This document shows positions 33,731-42,818 of a stretch of DNA of 64,000 bases, piece after piece. The stretch is taken from NCBI RefSeq assembly GCF_030296055.1, contig NZ_AP027370.1, positions 806,001 through 870,000 of the forward strand, written 5' to 3'. The position numbers were made by a program, and so were the translations under genes. Every line of letters starts with the position of its first letter. Positions within the stretch are counted from its first letter, which is position 1. Under the pieces are notes generated by a model, which worked only from the letters and a program-made list of their open reading frames with translations, was not told the DNA's origin and did not search any database. The stretch comes from Hydrogenimonas cancrithermarum. Its GTDB lineage: Bacteria > Campylobacterota > Campylobacteria > Campylobacterales > Hydrogenimonadaceae.

Positions 33731-34802
33731 TGACGACCTCCTCGTTCTCGTTCAGTGTATTGGCCAGACGCATCCGACGTTCCTGTTCGATCTCCTGCAG
33801 AATCTTTTTGACCTCATCTTTTTCATCGACGATCAATTCGGTCACCTCGAGGGATTTTCTGAAGCGCCGCAGTCCAATTTTGCCGATAAAACGATCCTTG
33901 CCGTCGGCATTGATCACCGCCGTGTCGTCAGCCGGGCGGTCGAGCCGGATAATGTCGCCCTGTTTGAGGCCGAGAAGTTCGCTCAGACTCAACTCAGCAT
34001 CACCCAAAAAGGCGTTGACCGTCACTTTCGCTCCGCCGACGAGTGCCTTGAGTTCCTTGTTTCGACTCTTTTTCGCACTTGTTTCCGTCAGCATGAAGTC
34101 TCGGCTTCCGAGTTTGTTCAAAATCGATTCGAGCGTGATGACAGGATAACAGATATTCATCATTCCGCTTGAATGGCCAATGACGATCTCCATGACCACC
34201 ATCACGACGATCTCGTTTTGCGCGACGATCTGAATGACGTTGGGGCTCGACTCTTTGGATTCTATATTGGGATAGAGGTCGATCACCGGTCCCCACGCCT
34301 CCTTGAGGGTTCCCATGATAATACGCAGAATGGAGTCCATCAGATTGAGTTCGATATCGGTGAACTCCCGTGTCGTCTCATACGGTTCGCCGGTTCCGCC
34401 AAGCAACCGGTCGACCATCGGAAAGGCGATGGAGGGGTTGATCTCCAGAATGCCGCTGCCATCGAGCGGTTTCATCGAAAAGACGTTGAAACTGGTGGGG
34501 CTCGGCAAGCTCATCAAAAATTCGCCGTAGGTCATCTGGTCGACCGAATGAAGCTGAATTTCGACGATCGATCGCATCACAGACGAGATTTGGGAAGCAA
34601 GCGACCTGGCCATCTTGTCGTGAATCCCGCGAAAGGCCCTCAGCTGCTCCTTGCTGACACGGTTGGGGCGCTTGAAGTCATAGAGCGTGATCTGCCGCTG
34701 GTCGAAAACCTCCTCTTCGCTCTCGAGCGCTTCGGGAGTTCCTTCATCTTCGACCGCTTCGAGCAGCGCATCGATCTCTTCCTGGCTCAGTATATCTGCC
34801 AT
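33723..34802 (-). CDS. fliM: flagellar motor switch protein FliM
   Basis: A 359-residue FliM. The extreme N-terminus MADILSQEEIDALLEAVE is the CheY-P-binding motif, the middle domain contains LLGGTGEPYETTREFTDIEL (torque/FliG contact), and the C-terminal FliN-like domain is VGGAKVTVNAFLGDAELSLS with GDIIRLDRPADD. It forms the C-ring with FliG, FliY and FliN. It lies four bases after fliA and overlaps fliY. Confidence 0.97.
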   Translation of the reverse strand: MADILSQEEIDALLEAVEDEGTPEALESEEEVFDQRQITLYDFKRPNRVSKEQLRAFRGIHDKMARSLASQISSVMRSIVEIQLHSVDQMTYGEFLMSLPSPTSFNVFSMKPLDGSGILEINPSIAFPMVDRLLGGTGEPYETTREFTDIELNLMDSILRIIMGTLKEAWGPVIDLYPNIESKESSPNVIQIVAQNEIVVMVVMEIVIGHSSGMMNICYPVITLESILNKLGSRDFMLTETSAKKSRNKELKALVGGAKVTVNAFLGDAELSLSELLGLKQGDIIRLDRPADDTAVINADGKDRFIGKIGLRRFRKSLEVTELIVDEKDEVKKILQEIEQERRMRLANTLNENEEVVNG

Positions 34803-34806
34803 CTTC

Positions 34807-35490
34807 CTACCCTATGCTATCTCTGATTTTCGTTATGACACGCTTGTGCACCTGGGAGATCCTCGAGGGTGTGATATCGAGAATCTCCGAAATCTCTTTG
34901 TAGGTCAATTCTTCGAAATAGTACATCTGCATAATGAGCTGATCGCGCCTCGGCATCGTCTCGAGAATCTCCTTGATCTTCTCGATCAGCTCCTCCTGTT
35001 CGATCTGTGAAAAGGTATCTTTCTGGTCACTCTCGAGCTGGTCGTCAAGGGGAAGAACATTGTAGATCGCGGCGACACGGCGCGCCTCTTTGATCTTCTG
35101 TTCATCCTCATGCAAAACAGCGGCGATATAACTGTTTTCCGGTTCCACACCGTGCTCGTCCATATACTGCGCGATAATTTCGTCGATCATCTTGATCAAT
35201 TTCCGGTTGGCGCGGCTGACAATGTCGAGCGAACGGAGATAATCGAGCATCGCCCCGTAGACACGTGTTTTTCCATATCCCCAGAAGGAGTCGTTCTGGT
35301 TCTTGTCATAGCGTCTTGCAAGTTTGATCAATTCTTCGGCTCCGATACTGACGAGGTCGTCGAACTCGACGGACCGGGGCAAGCGCTCTTTGAGACGGTA
35401 GGCCATCGCCTTGACAGCCGGCAGATATCGAACGGCGAGCTCATCCTGATAGTGGCGAATCTGGTCGTGATAACCTTTGTTCATCAGCAT
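34807..35490 (-). CDS. fliA: flagellar sigma factor FliA (sigma-28)
   Basis: A 227-residue sigma-28 factor. Region 2 is visible as RLPRSVEFDDLVSIGAEELI and GYGKTRVYGAMLDYLRSLD, region 3 near residue 90-120, and region 4 ends with YKEISEILDITPSRISQVHK. It directs RNA polymerase to late flagellar promoters (flagellin and motor genes). It lies between a small membrane protein and fliM, the order known from Campylobacter and Helicobacter relatives. No FlgM gene is in the window. Confidence 0.96.
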   Translation of the reverse strand: MLMNKGYHDQIRHYQDELAVRYLPAVKAMAYRLKERLPRSVEFDDLVSIGAEELIKLARRYDKNQNDSFWGYGKTRVYGAMLDYLRSLDIVSRANRKLIKMIDEIIAQYMDEHGVEPENSYIAAVLHEDEQKIKEARRVAAIYNVLPLDDQLESDQKDTFSQIEQEELIEKIKEILETMPRRDQLIMQMYYFEELTYKEISEILDITPSRISQVHKRVITKIRDSIG

Positions 35491-35817
35491 TCAGCTCCCC
35501 TTCTGCGCATCTGCCGTTCCGTCGTTTTTGGAGATATAGGCATAGTTGGCATCCACTTCCGCTTCACGATGGAGAAGCTGATTGTAGAAATAATCGAGCT
35601 TCTGGTCAAACGCCTCTTTCTCGAAAGGAACTTTTCCAGACTCCATGAAACGCACGAAGAGTGCGATACTCACATGTGCCATCATATAGAAAAAGAGTGT
35701 CGAGAAAACCACGACAGAGAGGATGTCGAACGGATCGTTCTGGCTGAAAAAACCGATCATCAACCCGATAAAAAATCCGAACACCAACCAAAAAGCGATA
35801 AAATTGTTCTCCCGCAT
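35491..35817 (-). CDS. small membrane protein of the flhG-fliA cluster (Cj0062c-like by position)
   Basis: A 108-residue protein with two hydrophobic segments near the N-terminus (FIAFWLVFGFFIGLMIGFFS and FDILSVVVFSTLFFYMMAHV) and an acidic, charged C-terminal tail. A gene for a small membrane protein is found at this place in other Campylobacterota; its role is unknown. I chose the ATG giving MRENNF because GGGGATGG lies just before it; an in-frame TTG overlapping the flhG stop would add seven residues. It is directly followed by fliA. Confidence 0.75.
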   Translation of the reverse strand: MRENNFIAFWLVFGFFIGLMIGFFSQNDPFDILSVVVFSTLFFYMMAHVSIALFVRFMESGKVPFEKEAFDQKLDYFYNQLLHREAEVDANYAYISKNDGTADAQKGS

Positions 35818-35834
35818 TCCATCCCCGTTCAAGA

Positions 35835-36704
35835 TCAAAATTGCCCCAGCAGCTTTTTGAAAAAGATACCGATGCCACTCTCCTTTTGACCTTCAAGCAT
35901 TTTGTGTTCCTTTTTATCGCCAAGTGCTTTGGCGATTGCCTCGATATCTCCGGCTGGTGCGATATTGGAGAGCTCTTTGCAGACCAGAACCCTCTGTTTG
36001 ACACTGCGGGCGACATAAGGATCGCTGCGAACGGATCCCAAAAGTTTCAGCTCCAGATGATCTCCGATATTCCCAAGTGCCACCTTTTTGATCGTATCGA
36101 ATATCTTCAGCCCCTCTTTCGCACTTTTGACCTGATTGATAATCATCAAAATATCGTTTTTGATTCTGCTGACGACCTTGACCATAGCATAGGCATCCGT
36201 AATGGCCGCAGGATCCGGTATCGTTACGACGACGACGTCATCGGCAGCCTTGAGAAACATTTGTATCGTATCGCCGATACCGGCACCCGTATCGATAATC
36301 AGAAAATCGAGGTTTTCAAGCATTTGTGCTTCATCGATAAAACGGCTGACGATCGTCGCATCGGAAAATTTCAATATTTCGTCACCACTTTCGCCTGGAA
36401 TCAGCCAGAGATTCTCTTCGAGAGGAAGAATGATCTCTTCGAACGTGGCCTCGGCCTTGAGAACGTGAAGTATGTTTTTTTCAGCCCGTACATTGAACAT
36501 GACATCGAGATTCGCCAGGCCGATATCGGCATCCATTATCCCGACTTTGAAACCTTTTCTTGCCAGGACATAAGCGATATTGGCACTCAGAGTGCTTTTG
36601 CCGACACCCCCTTTCCCGCTCGTTATCGCCACAACGCGGGTCGCACCGGCCGGACGTTGCTGCGCATCCATCAGTGCTTCGAGTTTGCTTGCCTGCGTAC
36701 TCAT
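35835..36704 (-). CDS. flhG: flagellar number regulator FlhG (MinD-like ATPase)
   Basis: A 289-residue ParA/MinD ATPase. The deviant Walker A TSGKGGVGKSTLSANIA is near residue 29, the switch motif MDADIGLANLDV near residue 58 and the Walker B-like FLIIDTGAGIG near residue 134; a basic/amphipathic C-terminus (GIGIFFKKLLGQF) may bind the membrane. FlhG works with FlhF to set flagellar number and, in Campylobacter, division site. The start overlaps the flhF stop by four bases (ATGA). Confidence 0.95.
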   Translation of the reverse strand: MSTQASKLEALMDAQQRPAGATRVVAITSGKGGVGKSTLSANIAYVLARKGFKVGIMDADIGLANLDVMFNVRAEKNILHVLKAEATFEEIILPLEENLWLIPGESGDEILKFSDATIVSRFIDEAQMLENLDFLIIDTGAGIGDTIQMFLKAADDVVVVTIPDPAAITDAYAMVKVVSRIKNDILMIINQVKSAKEGLKIFDTIKKVALGNIGDHLELKLLGSVRSDPYVARSVKQRVLVCKELSNIAPAGDIEAIAKALGDKKEHKMLEGQKESGIGIFFKKLLGQF

Positions 36705-38026
36705 TTATCACCTCTTTTCGCTTCGCCTTCCATCAAGCACTGGACCAGATAGTCACTGTCGGCGCACATCAGATCATCCGGGACCTCCTGCCCGATAGAG
36801 AGATAACTGACCGGTTTTTCGGTTTCGTAGACGAGTGAAAAGATATTTCCAAAACCACGCGTCTCATCGAGTTTGGTGAAGATCAGCGTATCGATCCCGA
36901 GTGGAGAGAAGTTGCGATAGATCGTACGCAGATCCTCCAACTTCGTCGGCGCACCCATGACAAGGTTGACATCGATACCGACGTCGGTGTGCGAGGAGAG
37001 AAACTGCTGGAGCTTGTCGATCTTCTCCTTGTCGTATTGGCTGCTGCCGACCGTATCGATCAGGATGATATCCATATGTTGCAGTGTCTGAAGCGCCGTG
37101 ATGAACTCCGGCGGATCGACGACCGCTTCGATCCCGATACGCATCATCTTCGCATACTGCATCAGCTGCTCCACCGCCCCGATACGGTAGGTATCGAGCG
37201 TAATGATGCCGACTTTGTATTTCTTTTCCATCATGTAGGCGTAGCGGGCTGCCAGTTTCGCCAGCGTCGTCGTCTTCCCAACCCCCGTCGGCCCAACCAG
37301 CATCATGACCTTCTTCTGCGGCGGTATAAGTTCACGCTCGAGACGCACAGGAACCATCTTTCGCAACAGCGTCTGGAAATAGCGGCGAACCGTTTTGCTC
37401 GAAGCGCGCATCTGCAGCGGCATATGTTCCAGTGTCAGCCGCATGATCTCGTCCAGGTGATGGGAATCCATCCCGCTCGTTTTCGCGATGCGGTAAATCT
37501 CGGCGAACTCCGGGGGAATCGTACCCGAACCAGCCGGTCTCTTCTCCTCCCAGACCATGTTCTGTATCAGTTTGACTTTGTCCGCAAGTTTGAGAAGCTC
37601 GCTCTTGATATCCTTGAGCTCTTCGATCTCTTTGTTTCCGCCCGAGACAGAAGCATGCTCCTCTTCGACTTCCACCTTCACTCTCGGCCTGCTCTGCGGC
37701 TGCGGCCTGGAGACATTGGCGATTTCGGAAATCTGGCGCGCAGCTTCGGAGATATTGACAAGAACCTCTTCAGGATCATCCAGCATGCGTGCATCGCGTG
37801 TCGTCTTTTTACGCGGGTGGCTCTTTTCCCTCCGCTTTCGGGAGGAAACCTCGTTATCCGGCACCGTATCTTCGATTGCCACGACGACTTCATACAACGC
37901 GGGCTGCGTGAGGCTCTTTTTGCGTATCTGCTTGGTGCTGACGACAAGGGCATCTTCTCCGCACTCCTGCTGCGCCGCTTTCAGCGCCTGTGCAGGTGTA
38001 GGTGCCGTGAACGTCATCAATTTCAT
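36701..38026 (-). CDS. flhF: flagellar placement GTPase FlhF
   Basis: A 441-residue SRP-type GTPase. The N-terminal B domain begins MKLMTFTAPTPAQALKAAQQ, a variable charged linker follows (about 60-135), then N and G domains with G1 LVGPTGVGKTTTLAKLAARY, DTVGSSQYDKEK and FTKLDETRGFGN. FlhF places the new flagellum at the cell pole and is needed for flagellar gene expression in this phylum. It overlaps folK and flhG by four bases on either side. Confidence 0.96.
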   Translation of the reverse strand: MKLMTFTAPTPAQALKAAQQECGEDALVVSTKQIRKKSLTQPALYEVVVAIEDTVPDNEVSSRKRREKSHPRKKTTRDARMLDDPEEVLVNISEAARQISEIANVSRPQPQSRPRVKVEVEEEHASVSGGNKEIEELKDIKSELLKLADKVKLIQNMVWEEKRPAGSGTIPPEFAEIYRIAKTSGMDSHHLDEIMRLTLEHMPLQMRASSKTVRRYFQTLLRKMVPVRLERELIPPQKKVMMLVGPTGVGKTTTLAKLAARYAYMMEKKYKVGIITLDTYRIGAVEQLMQYAKMMRIGIEAVVDPPEFITALQTLQHMDIILIDTVGSSQYDKEKIDKLQQFLSSHTDVGIDVNLVMGAPTKLEDLRTIYRNFSPLGIDTLIFTKLDETRGFGNIFSLVYETEKPVSYLSIGQEVPDDLMCADSDYLVQCLMEGEAKRGDK

Positions 38027-38508
38027 ACTTTACCGTCCTTCAAAAATCGGAGCGGAATCATCACTGAATCGCGCTCGTGAAACTTCGGATGCGGCACTTC
38101 GAGCCGCATCGTTTTCAAACGCATATCATCGTAAAAGATTATATCCAAATCGAGTGTCCTCGGAGCGTTCTTGAACGTTCTTCTTCTACCGAAGCGCTTC
38201 TCCACCCAAAGCAGATAGCGTATGAGTGCCAGCGGATCCAGGTTTGTTTCAACCAGCATGACGGCATTGAGAAAATCGGGCTGATCCAAAAAACCGAACG
38301 GAGGATTCTTCAACAGCGGCGACGTCTTCAACACGCGTACGCGGCCGTTTCGCTGCCAATAGGCAACGACTCTCCCAAACCGTGCCGCGACATCGCCGAC
38401 GTTTCCACCGATTCCAATGACCGCCCGATGGGCCATGCCATGCGATCTGAAAACGACGGGGAAATATTTCGCCTCGATGAGCGAAAGCCTCTCGTCACGC
38501 AGTTCCAT
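38023..38508 (-). CDS. folK: 2-amino-4-hydroxy-6-hydroxymethyldihydropteridine pyrophosphokinase
   Basis: A 161-residue HPPK, which pyrophosphorylates the pterin in folate synthesis. Family motifs are IGIGGNVGD, NAVMLVETNL, WVEKRFGRRRTFKNAPRTLD (up to LDLDIIFYDD) and LEVPHPKFHERDSVMIPL. There are about 28 extra residues before the usual start, a known trait of some members. The ATG overlaps the peptidase stop (TGATG). FolB is encoded near 58.5 kb, so folate genes are dispersed. Confidence 0.93.
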   Translation of the reverse strand: MELRDERLSLIEAKYFPVVFRSHGMAHRAVIGIGGNVGDVAARFGRVVAYWQRNGRVRVLKTSPLLKNPPFGFLDQPDFLNAVMLVETNLDPLALIRYLLWVEKRFGRRRTFKNAPRTLDLDIIFYDDMRLKTMRLEVPHPKFHERDSVMIPLRFLKDGKV

Positions 38509-39533
38509 CACAATATTTCAGCCCTGCCTGAACGCATCAACACCATATCCTCGATCCGGATGCCGAACTCCCCGGGGATGTAGATGCCCGGTTCGATCGT
38601 GAAGACCATGCCGTCTTCGACGATCGTCTTGCCGCGTGCAGAGATGTAGGGCATCTCATGAATGTCGAGACCTACGCCGTGGCCTGTGGAGTGGACGAAG
38701 TATTCGGCCATGCCTCCTTTTTCAATCACTTCACGCGCCAGACGGTCGATCTGCGCACCGGTCATGCCGCTGCGGGCCTTCTCGATCGCCATGTCGTGTG
38801 CCTTTCGGACCAAATCGTACGCCTTCTGTATCTTTTGCGATGCGAACTTCTGATCATCCCCAAAAGTCATACCCTCTTTCACATGGACCGTCCGTGTTCG
38901 GTCCGAACAGTAACGCCTGTATTTCAGCCCCGCATCGACCAGCAGCAGATCCCCTTCTTTGAGCACCACATCGGTCGGAAGCGCATGCGGTTTGGCAGCA
39001 TTGGCGTTGATGGCCACGATCGGATCGAAACTGAGGTCGTATTCGCCGTAGTGGCTCAACGCCGCTTTGGCTTCGAAATGGAGACGCTTTTCCCGCCTTT
39101 CACATCCGGAAAGGTTGAGATAGTTCGCGAAAGCGTCGAATCCTTCGCGACCCAGCTCGGCCGCCTTTTTCAAAAGTGCGATCTCTTCCTCGCTCTTGAC
39201 GATGCGTTTTTGATGCGAAAAATCGGGTTGAGGTGCGAAATGGGTATGGGGAAGCTTTCGTTTAAGCCCCTCGAGCCCCTGTACGGTCCAATCTTTCGGA
39301 TCAAAAACGAGCCGCATGACACGATGGCTGCGAAGCAGCGAACGCGTCGCTTTGAGCAGGTCGCTCGCTTCGATGACCTCGGCGTTTCGAACCTGCTCTT
39401 TCGCTTCGACAGTGTAGCGGCTGTCGGTAATGAGCCACTTTTCGCTTCCCAGAGAAAGGAAAACCGCATTGTCGCTGCTGTAGCCGCACTCGTAGTAGAT
39501 CGCGTTTTCGTCTCTGAGAATGTAGTTCATCAT
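38508..39533 (-). CDS. pepQ: aminopeptidase P family (Xaa-Pro) metallopeptidase
   Basis: A 341-residue pita-bread-fold M24 peptidase that removes N-terminal residues before proline or splits Xaa-Pro dipeptides. The N-terminal creatinase-like domain is about residues 1-110; metal ligands lie in LLVDAGLKYRRYCSDRTRT (two Asp), HSTGHGVGLDIHE (His), FTIEPGIYIPGEFG (Glu) and the final GIRIEDMVL (Glu). The ATG overlaps the aroQ stop (TAATG); the next codon is also ATG. PepP and PepQ roles are not separable by eye, so the symbol is tentative. Confidence 0.85.
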   Translation of the reverse strand: MMNYILRDENAIYYECGYSSDNAVFLSLGSEKWLITDSRYTVEAKEQVRNAEVIEASDLLKATRSLLRSHRVMRLVFDPKDWTVQGLEGLKRKLPHTHFAPQPDFSHQKRIVKSEEEIALLKKAAELGREGFDAFANYLNLSGCERREKRLHFEAKAALSHYGEYDLSFDPIVAINANAAKPHALPTDVVLKEGDLLLVDAGLKYRRYCSDRTRTVHVKEGMTFGDDQKFASQKIQKAYDLVRKAHDMAIEKARSGMTGAQIDRLAREVIEKGGMAEYFVHSTGHGVGLDIHEMPYISARGKTIVEDGMVFTIEPGIYIPGEFGIRIEDMVLMRSGRAEIL

Positions 39534-40018
39534 TACGCCTGCTGTCCCTCGGCCTGCTTTTGCTGCATCTCTTTCATCGCCTTGATTTCGTTGAGAATCT
39601 GTAGCATCGCGACCATCGCGAGATGGTAGCTGAAGGGGCCAAAGCCACTGATCTGTCCGGCGCATACCGGAGCGATCAGACTCTTGTGGCGAAACTCTTC
39701 GCGCGCGTGGATGTTGGAAATGTGCACTTCGATGGCAGGAAGCGCCACGGCCGCCAGCGCATCGCGAATCGCGATCGAGGTGTGGGTATAGGCTGCCGGG
39801 TTGATGATGATGCCGTCCGCATCGCCCAGACACTCCTGAATCTTGTCGACCAGTTCCCCTTCGAGGTTGCTCTGGAAAAACTCGATATCCACACCGTTTT
39901 GCTGCGCGAACCCACGCATCTGCTCATGTATCTGCTCCAGTTTCATCGGTCCGTAGACATTCTGTTCGCGAACCCCAAGCATATTGAGATTGGGGCCTTG
40001 GATCACCATGATTTTCAT
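39533..40018 (-). CDS. aroQ: 3-dehydroquinate dehydratase, type II
   Basis: A 161-residue type II dehydroquinase of the shikimate pathway. Visible are [20 protein letters not shown] with the catalytic Tyr, [18 protein letters not shown] and [17 protein letters not shown] with the catalytic His. The ATG giving MKIMVIQG has AAGGAAA upstream; an in-frame start 20 codons earlier lies in the divergent promoter region. It is the first gene of the long operon that continues through folK to fliY. Confidence 0.95.
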   Translation of the reverse strand: MKIMVIQGPNLNMLGVREQNVYGPMKLEQIHEQMRGFAQQNGVDIEFFQSNLEGELVDKIQECLGDADGIIINPAAYTHTSIAIRDALAAVALPAIEVHISNIHAREEFRHKSLIAPVCAGQISGFGPFSYHLAMVAMLQILNEIKAMKEMQQKQAEGQQA

Positions 40019-40066
40019 TCTTTTTCCTTGGTTTAAAATTTTATGAGATATTTTACCTATCTTTGC

Positions 40067-40072
40067 CATAAT
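40067..40072 (+). promoter_or_regulatory. mqnX: -10-like box of mqnX
   Basis: CATAAT lies 11 bases before the first in-frame ATG and 23 before the one I prefer, which would leave a leader of about 17 bases containing GGAA. It sits in the 77-base region between divergent aroQ and mqnX. Confidence 0.4.
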
Positions 40073-40095
40073 CTTCACTAAAAATGGAATACCTC

Positions 40096-41310
40096 ATGAA
40101 AATCGTAGCAGCGAAATGGCTATTCGACGGTGAAACGGTTCAAAGCGACCGCGCCGTCGCCTTCGATGAAAAAATTGTCGCACTCGGTGCGCCGGAGGAG
40201 TTGAAAGCGGAGTATCCGAACGCGAAGTTTTTCGAACTCGACAGCCGCACCGTCTTGATGCCCGGACTCGTCAACCCCCATGTACACCTCGAATTCGGCG
40301 CCAATACGACCCATCTGAAGTTCGGCGATTTCATGCAATGGCTCGAGAGCGTCATCGCCCATCGCGACGAACTGACCGAAGCGTGCAAAGCGGGCTGCTA
40401 CAAACGCCAGATCGATGCGATGCTTGCAAGCGGGACAACCACCTTCGGAGCCGTCAGCAGTTACGGGAAGGAGATGCGCGCCTGCAAGGCGGCACCTCAG
40501 CGTGTTGTCTTTTTCAACGAGGCGATCGGTTCGCAGCCCGCCGCCGTCGATGCGCTCTATGCCGATTTTGAGCTGCGGCTCGAAGAGAGTCGGACGATGG
40601 CTTCGGAACGGTTCATCCCGGCCGTCGCCATCCATGCCCCCTACTCGGTACACCCGGTTCTGATCAAAAAGATTTTGAAAAATTACGGCGACCTGCCGCT
40701 GTCGGCCCACTTTATGGAGTCACCTGCCGAAAAAGCGTGGCTTGAAAGAGGAGAAGGGCCCTTCAAACCCTTTTTCGAAAACTTTCTCAAGCAGACTGCA
40801 CCGCTCTGTTTTCCCGAAGAGTTCCTGCAGCTTCTGAAAGGAAAACGTGCCCTCTTGACACATGCCGTCCATGCCGACGAGAAACAGCTTCGAATGATCG
40901 CCGAAGATGGCCACACGATCACCCACTGTCCTCGCTCCAACCGGCTTCTCGGATGTGGACGGATGAAACTGGAAAAGGTGGAAGAACTACAGATACCCTG
41001 GCTGCTCGGAACGGACGGCCTCAGTTCCAACACATCTCTGAGCCTCTGGGACGAAATGCGCGCAGCCGTCATGATGCATTGCAATGCCGAACTGGAGAAC
41101 ATTTCACTCGAACTTCTCAAAGCGGTGACATCGAGAGCTGCAGACGCACTGGATCTTCCGGTCGGGCGCTTGGAAAGAGGGCGTTGGGCGGATCTTATCG
41201 TCGCACCGCTCCCCGACGATCCAGAATCTCCCGGCCAGCTTCCCCTGCAGCTGATTCTTCACACAAAGCGTGTCGAACATCTCTATATCCAAGGAGAAAA
41301 ACATGTCTGA
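40096..41310 (+). CDS. mqnX: aminofutalosine deaminase (amidohydrolase family)
   Basis: A 404-residue metal-dependent deaminase. Metal ligands are seen in NPHVHLEFG (HxH), PLSAHFMESPAEK (His), LLTHAVHADEKQL (His) and GTDGLSSNTSLSLWDEMRAA (Asp), the chlorohydrolase/adenosine-deaminase-like pattern. In Campylobacterota the family member in this position of sequence space is the 6-amino-6-deoxyfutalosine deaminase of menaquinone synthesis; other purine deaminations are possible. A first ATG four codons upstream is also in frame; I prefer MKIVAAKW, preceded by GGAATA. It overlaps sppA by eight bases. Confidence 0.82.
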   Translation: MKIVAAKWLFDGETVQSDRAVAFDEKIVALGAPEELKAEYPNAKFFELDSRTVLMPGLVNPHVHLEFGANTTHLKFGDFMQWLESVIAHRDELTEACKAGCYKRQIDAMLASGTTTFGAVSSYGKEMRACKAAPQRVVFFNEAIGSQPAAVDALYADFELRLEESRTMASERFIPAVAIHAPYSVHPVLIKKILKNYGDLPLSAHFMESPAEKAWLERGEGPFKPFFENFLKQTAPLCFPEEFLQLLKGKRALLTHAVHADEKQLRMIAEDGHTITHCPRSNRLLGCGRMKLEKVEELQIPWLLGTDGLSSNTSLSLWDEMRAAVMMHCNAELENISLELLKAVTSRAADALDLPVGRLERGRWADLIVAPLPDDPESPGQLPLQLILHTKRVEHLYIQGEKHV

Positions 41311-42175
41311 TTTTTTCAAAAAACTCTTCGCTCCCATTACCGCTACGCTCGACTTCATTCAAAAATACTTCAAATCGCTCCTTTTTCTGCTCATTCTACT
41401 GCTGATTCTGGCTCCCGCGGGAACGGAGTCGGTCAAACCGCCGAATCTTGCTTCCGTCAACCTGTTCGGACCGATCCTGAGTGCCGACAAAATCGTCAAA
41501 GAGCTTGAAGAGCTCTCCGAAGAGAAGAGCATCAAGGGGGTTCTTCTGCTTGTCGACTCTCCGGGCGGCGCCGTCGCCCCCTCCGTAGAAATCTCACTGG
41601 CCGTCAAACGCCTCAAAGAGAAAAAACCGGTCGTAGCCTACGCCGCGGGAACGATGGCCAGTGGAAGCTACTACGCTTCGATATGGGCCGATAAAATCGT
41701 CGCCAATCCCGCCGCCACGATCGGATCGATCGGCGTGATTATGGAGGGGATGAATATCCGCGGACTGCTCGACAAGGTCGGGGTGAAACCCCAGGTCGTC
41801 AAAGCGGGCCGATACAAGGAGGCGGGAACACCTTTCAGAAAGTGGACGCCGGAAGAGCGCAAAGAGATAGAGACCCACGTTCTGGATATCTACCAAATGT
41901 TCGTCGACGACGTCGCCAAAGCCCGCCGGCTTGACCCGAAACATCCCGAAAGATTTGCCGATGCCAAAATCTTCATCGCCCGAAAGGCGAAAGAGATCGG
42001 ACTGATCGATCAGATCGGCTCGATCAAGGAAGCGAAAGAGCTGACAAAAACGTTGAGCGGCGTCGAGGAGGCCCATTGGAAAGAGAAGAGCAAGTGGGAA
42101 CAGTATATAGAAAACCTTGCCGAAGAATCGACGAAAACATTTGTCAATCAGTTGAAAGGATGGGCAATCAACTAA
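41303..42175 (+). CDS. sppA: signal peptide peptidase SppA (serine protease S49)
   Basis: A 290-residue inner-membrane protease that degrades cleaved signal peptides. One N-terminal membrane anchor is at about residues 24-42, followed by the S49 domain with VDSPGGAVAPSVEI, the nucleophile Ser in AAGTMASGSYYASIWADKI and the general-base Lys in VVKAGRYKEAGTPFRKW. The single S49 domain is the short SppA form, which acts as an oligomer. The ATG has AAGGAG upstream and starts eight bases before the mqnX stop. Confidence 0.93.
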   Translation: MSDFFKKLFAPITATLDFIQKYFKSLLFLLILLLILAPAGTESVKPPNLASVNLFGPILSADKIVKELEELSEEKSIKGVLLLVDSPGGAVAPSVEISLAVKRLKEKKPVVAYAAGTMASGSYYASIWADKIVANPAATIGSIGVIMEGMNIRGLLDKVGVKPQVVKAGRYKEAGTPFRKWTPEERKEIETHVLDIYQMFVDDVAKARRLDPKHPERFADAKIFIARKAKEIGLIDQIGSIKEAKELTKTLSGVEEAHWKEKSKWEQYIENLAEESTKTFVNQLKGWAIN

Positions 42176-42265
42176 ACTTCCACTCCTCTGCCGAACATAG
42201 AAATATAAAGAGGAAATTTATATGAAAAAAATTATGATGTAATATCTTCCAACAAGGAGTGACCA

Positions 42266-42688
42266 ATGAAAAGAATCGGATTGGTGACAACCGTTTTGGC
42301 TTCCGTAGCGGCAATGACTTTGAGTGCATCGGGAGATATCAAGGATGCGGCGAGCCTCTATAAAGAGCGCTGTGCCAACTGTCATGGAGTGAAAGCGAAC
42401 GGTGTACCGAAGATCAAGGTTTCCCCGGGCATCGAACCGCATGAAGCCGATGCAAAAGGTATCGCCTCCGAAGAGAAACTTGATATCTACGGACCTCCTC
42501 TCAACCATTACACCAAAGATGAACTTCTGAAAAAACTGTTTTATCTGAGACATGACGATTTTGACAGCGGTTCCTCTCACTCGATCATGAGAAAGAACCT
42601 TAAAGAGATCGAAAAACGTGAAGGGGCGATATCCGACGAACAGATGGCAGACTATATCTACAATACATTCGGTCGGAATGCCAAATAA
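42266..42688 (+). CDS. periplasmic monoheme c-type cytochrome
   Basis: A 140-residue protein with a signal peptide (MKRIGLVTTVLASVAAMTLS, cut near Ala21) and one class I heme c site, C36-A-N-C39-H40. Axial methionine candidates lie near residue 108 (SSHSIMRKN). The C-terminal helix DEQMADYIYNTFGR is typical of small electron-carrying cytochromes c. It has an AAGGAG site and its own transcription unit. An odd 6-codon ORF (42222-42242, MKKIMM) with its own AGAGGAAA site lies just upstream, perhaps a leader or relic. Partner oxidase or reductase is unknown. Confidence 0.9.
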   Translation: MKRIGLVTTVLASVAAMTLSASGDIKDAASLYKERCANCHGVKANGVPKIKVSPGIEPHEADAKGIASEEKLDIYGPPLNHYTKDELLKKLFYLRHDDFDSGSSHSIMRKNLKEIEKREGAISDEQMADYIYNTFGRNAK

Positions 42689-42730
42689 ACGAAATTTCAA
42701 AAATTCGTTATCGGGTTTCACTCCCGTTTT
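42688..42730 (+). terminator. weak terminator after the cytochrome c gene
   Basis: AACGAA pairs with TTCGTT at 42688-42709, and a following CGGG/CCCG hairpin at 42712-42726 is followed by TTTT. Both stems are short, so the call is tentative. Confidence 0.35.
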
Positions 42731-42788
42731 CGTGTAATGTAAAATGTAATCAGGATATATTGTTTAAAAGCAAAAGAGGAAAAGAGAG

Positions 42789-42812
42789 CGAAGCGGCACG
42801 CGCCGCTTCGCC
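42789..42812 (-). terminator. intrinsic terminator of the RRM protein gene
   Basis: A perfect 10-base-pair stem, GCGAAGCGGC with GCCGCTTCGC, and a 4-base loop, located six bases past the RRM gene stop and followed on the minus strand by TCTCTTTTCC and further T-rich sequence. Confidence 0.85.
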
Positions 42813-42818
42813 AGTAGA

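Noticed and set aside
39534-39833. N-terminal extension of the Xaa-Pro peptidase
   Set aside because: The extra 100 codons overlap aroQ out of frame; the ATG at the aroQ stop gives the normal family length.
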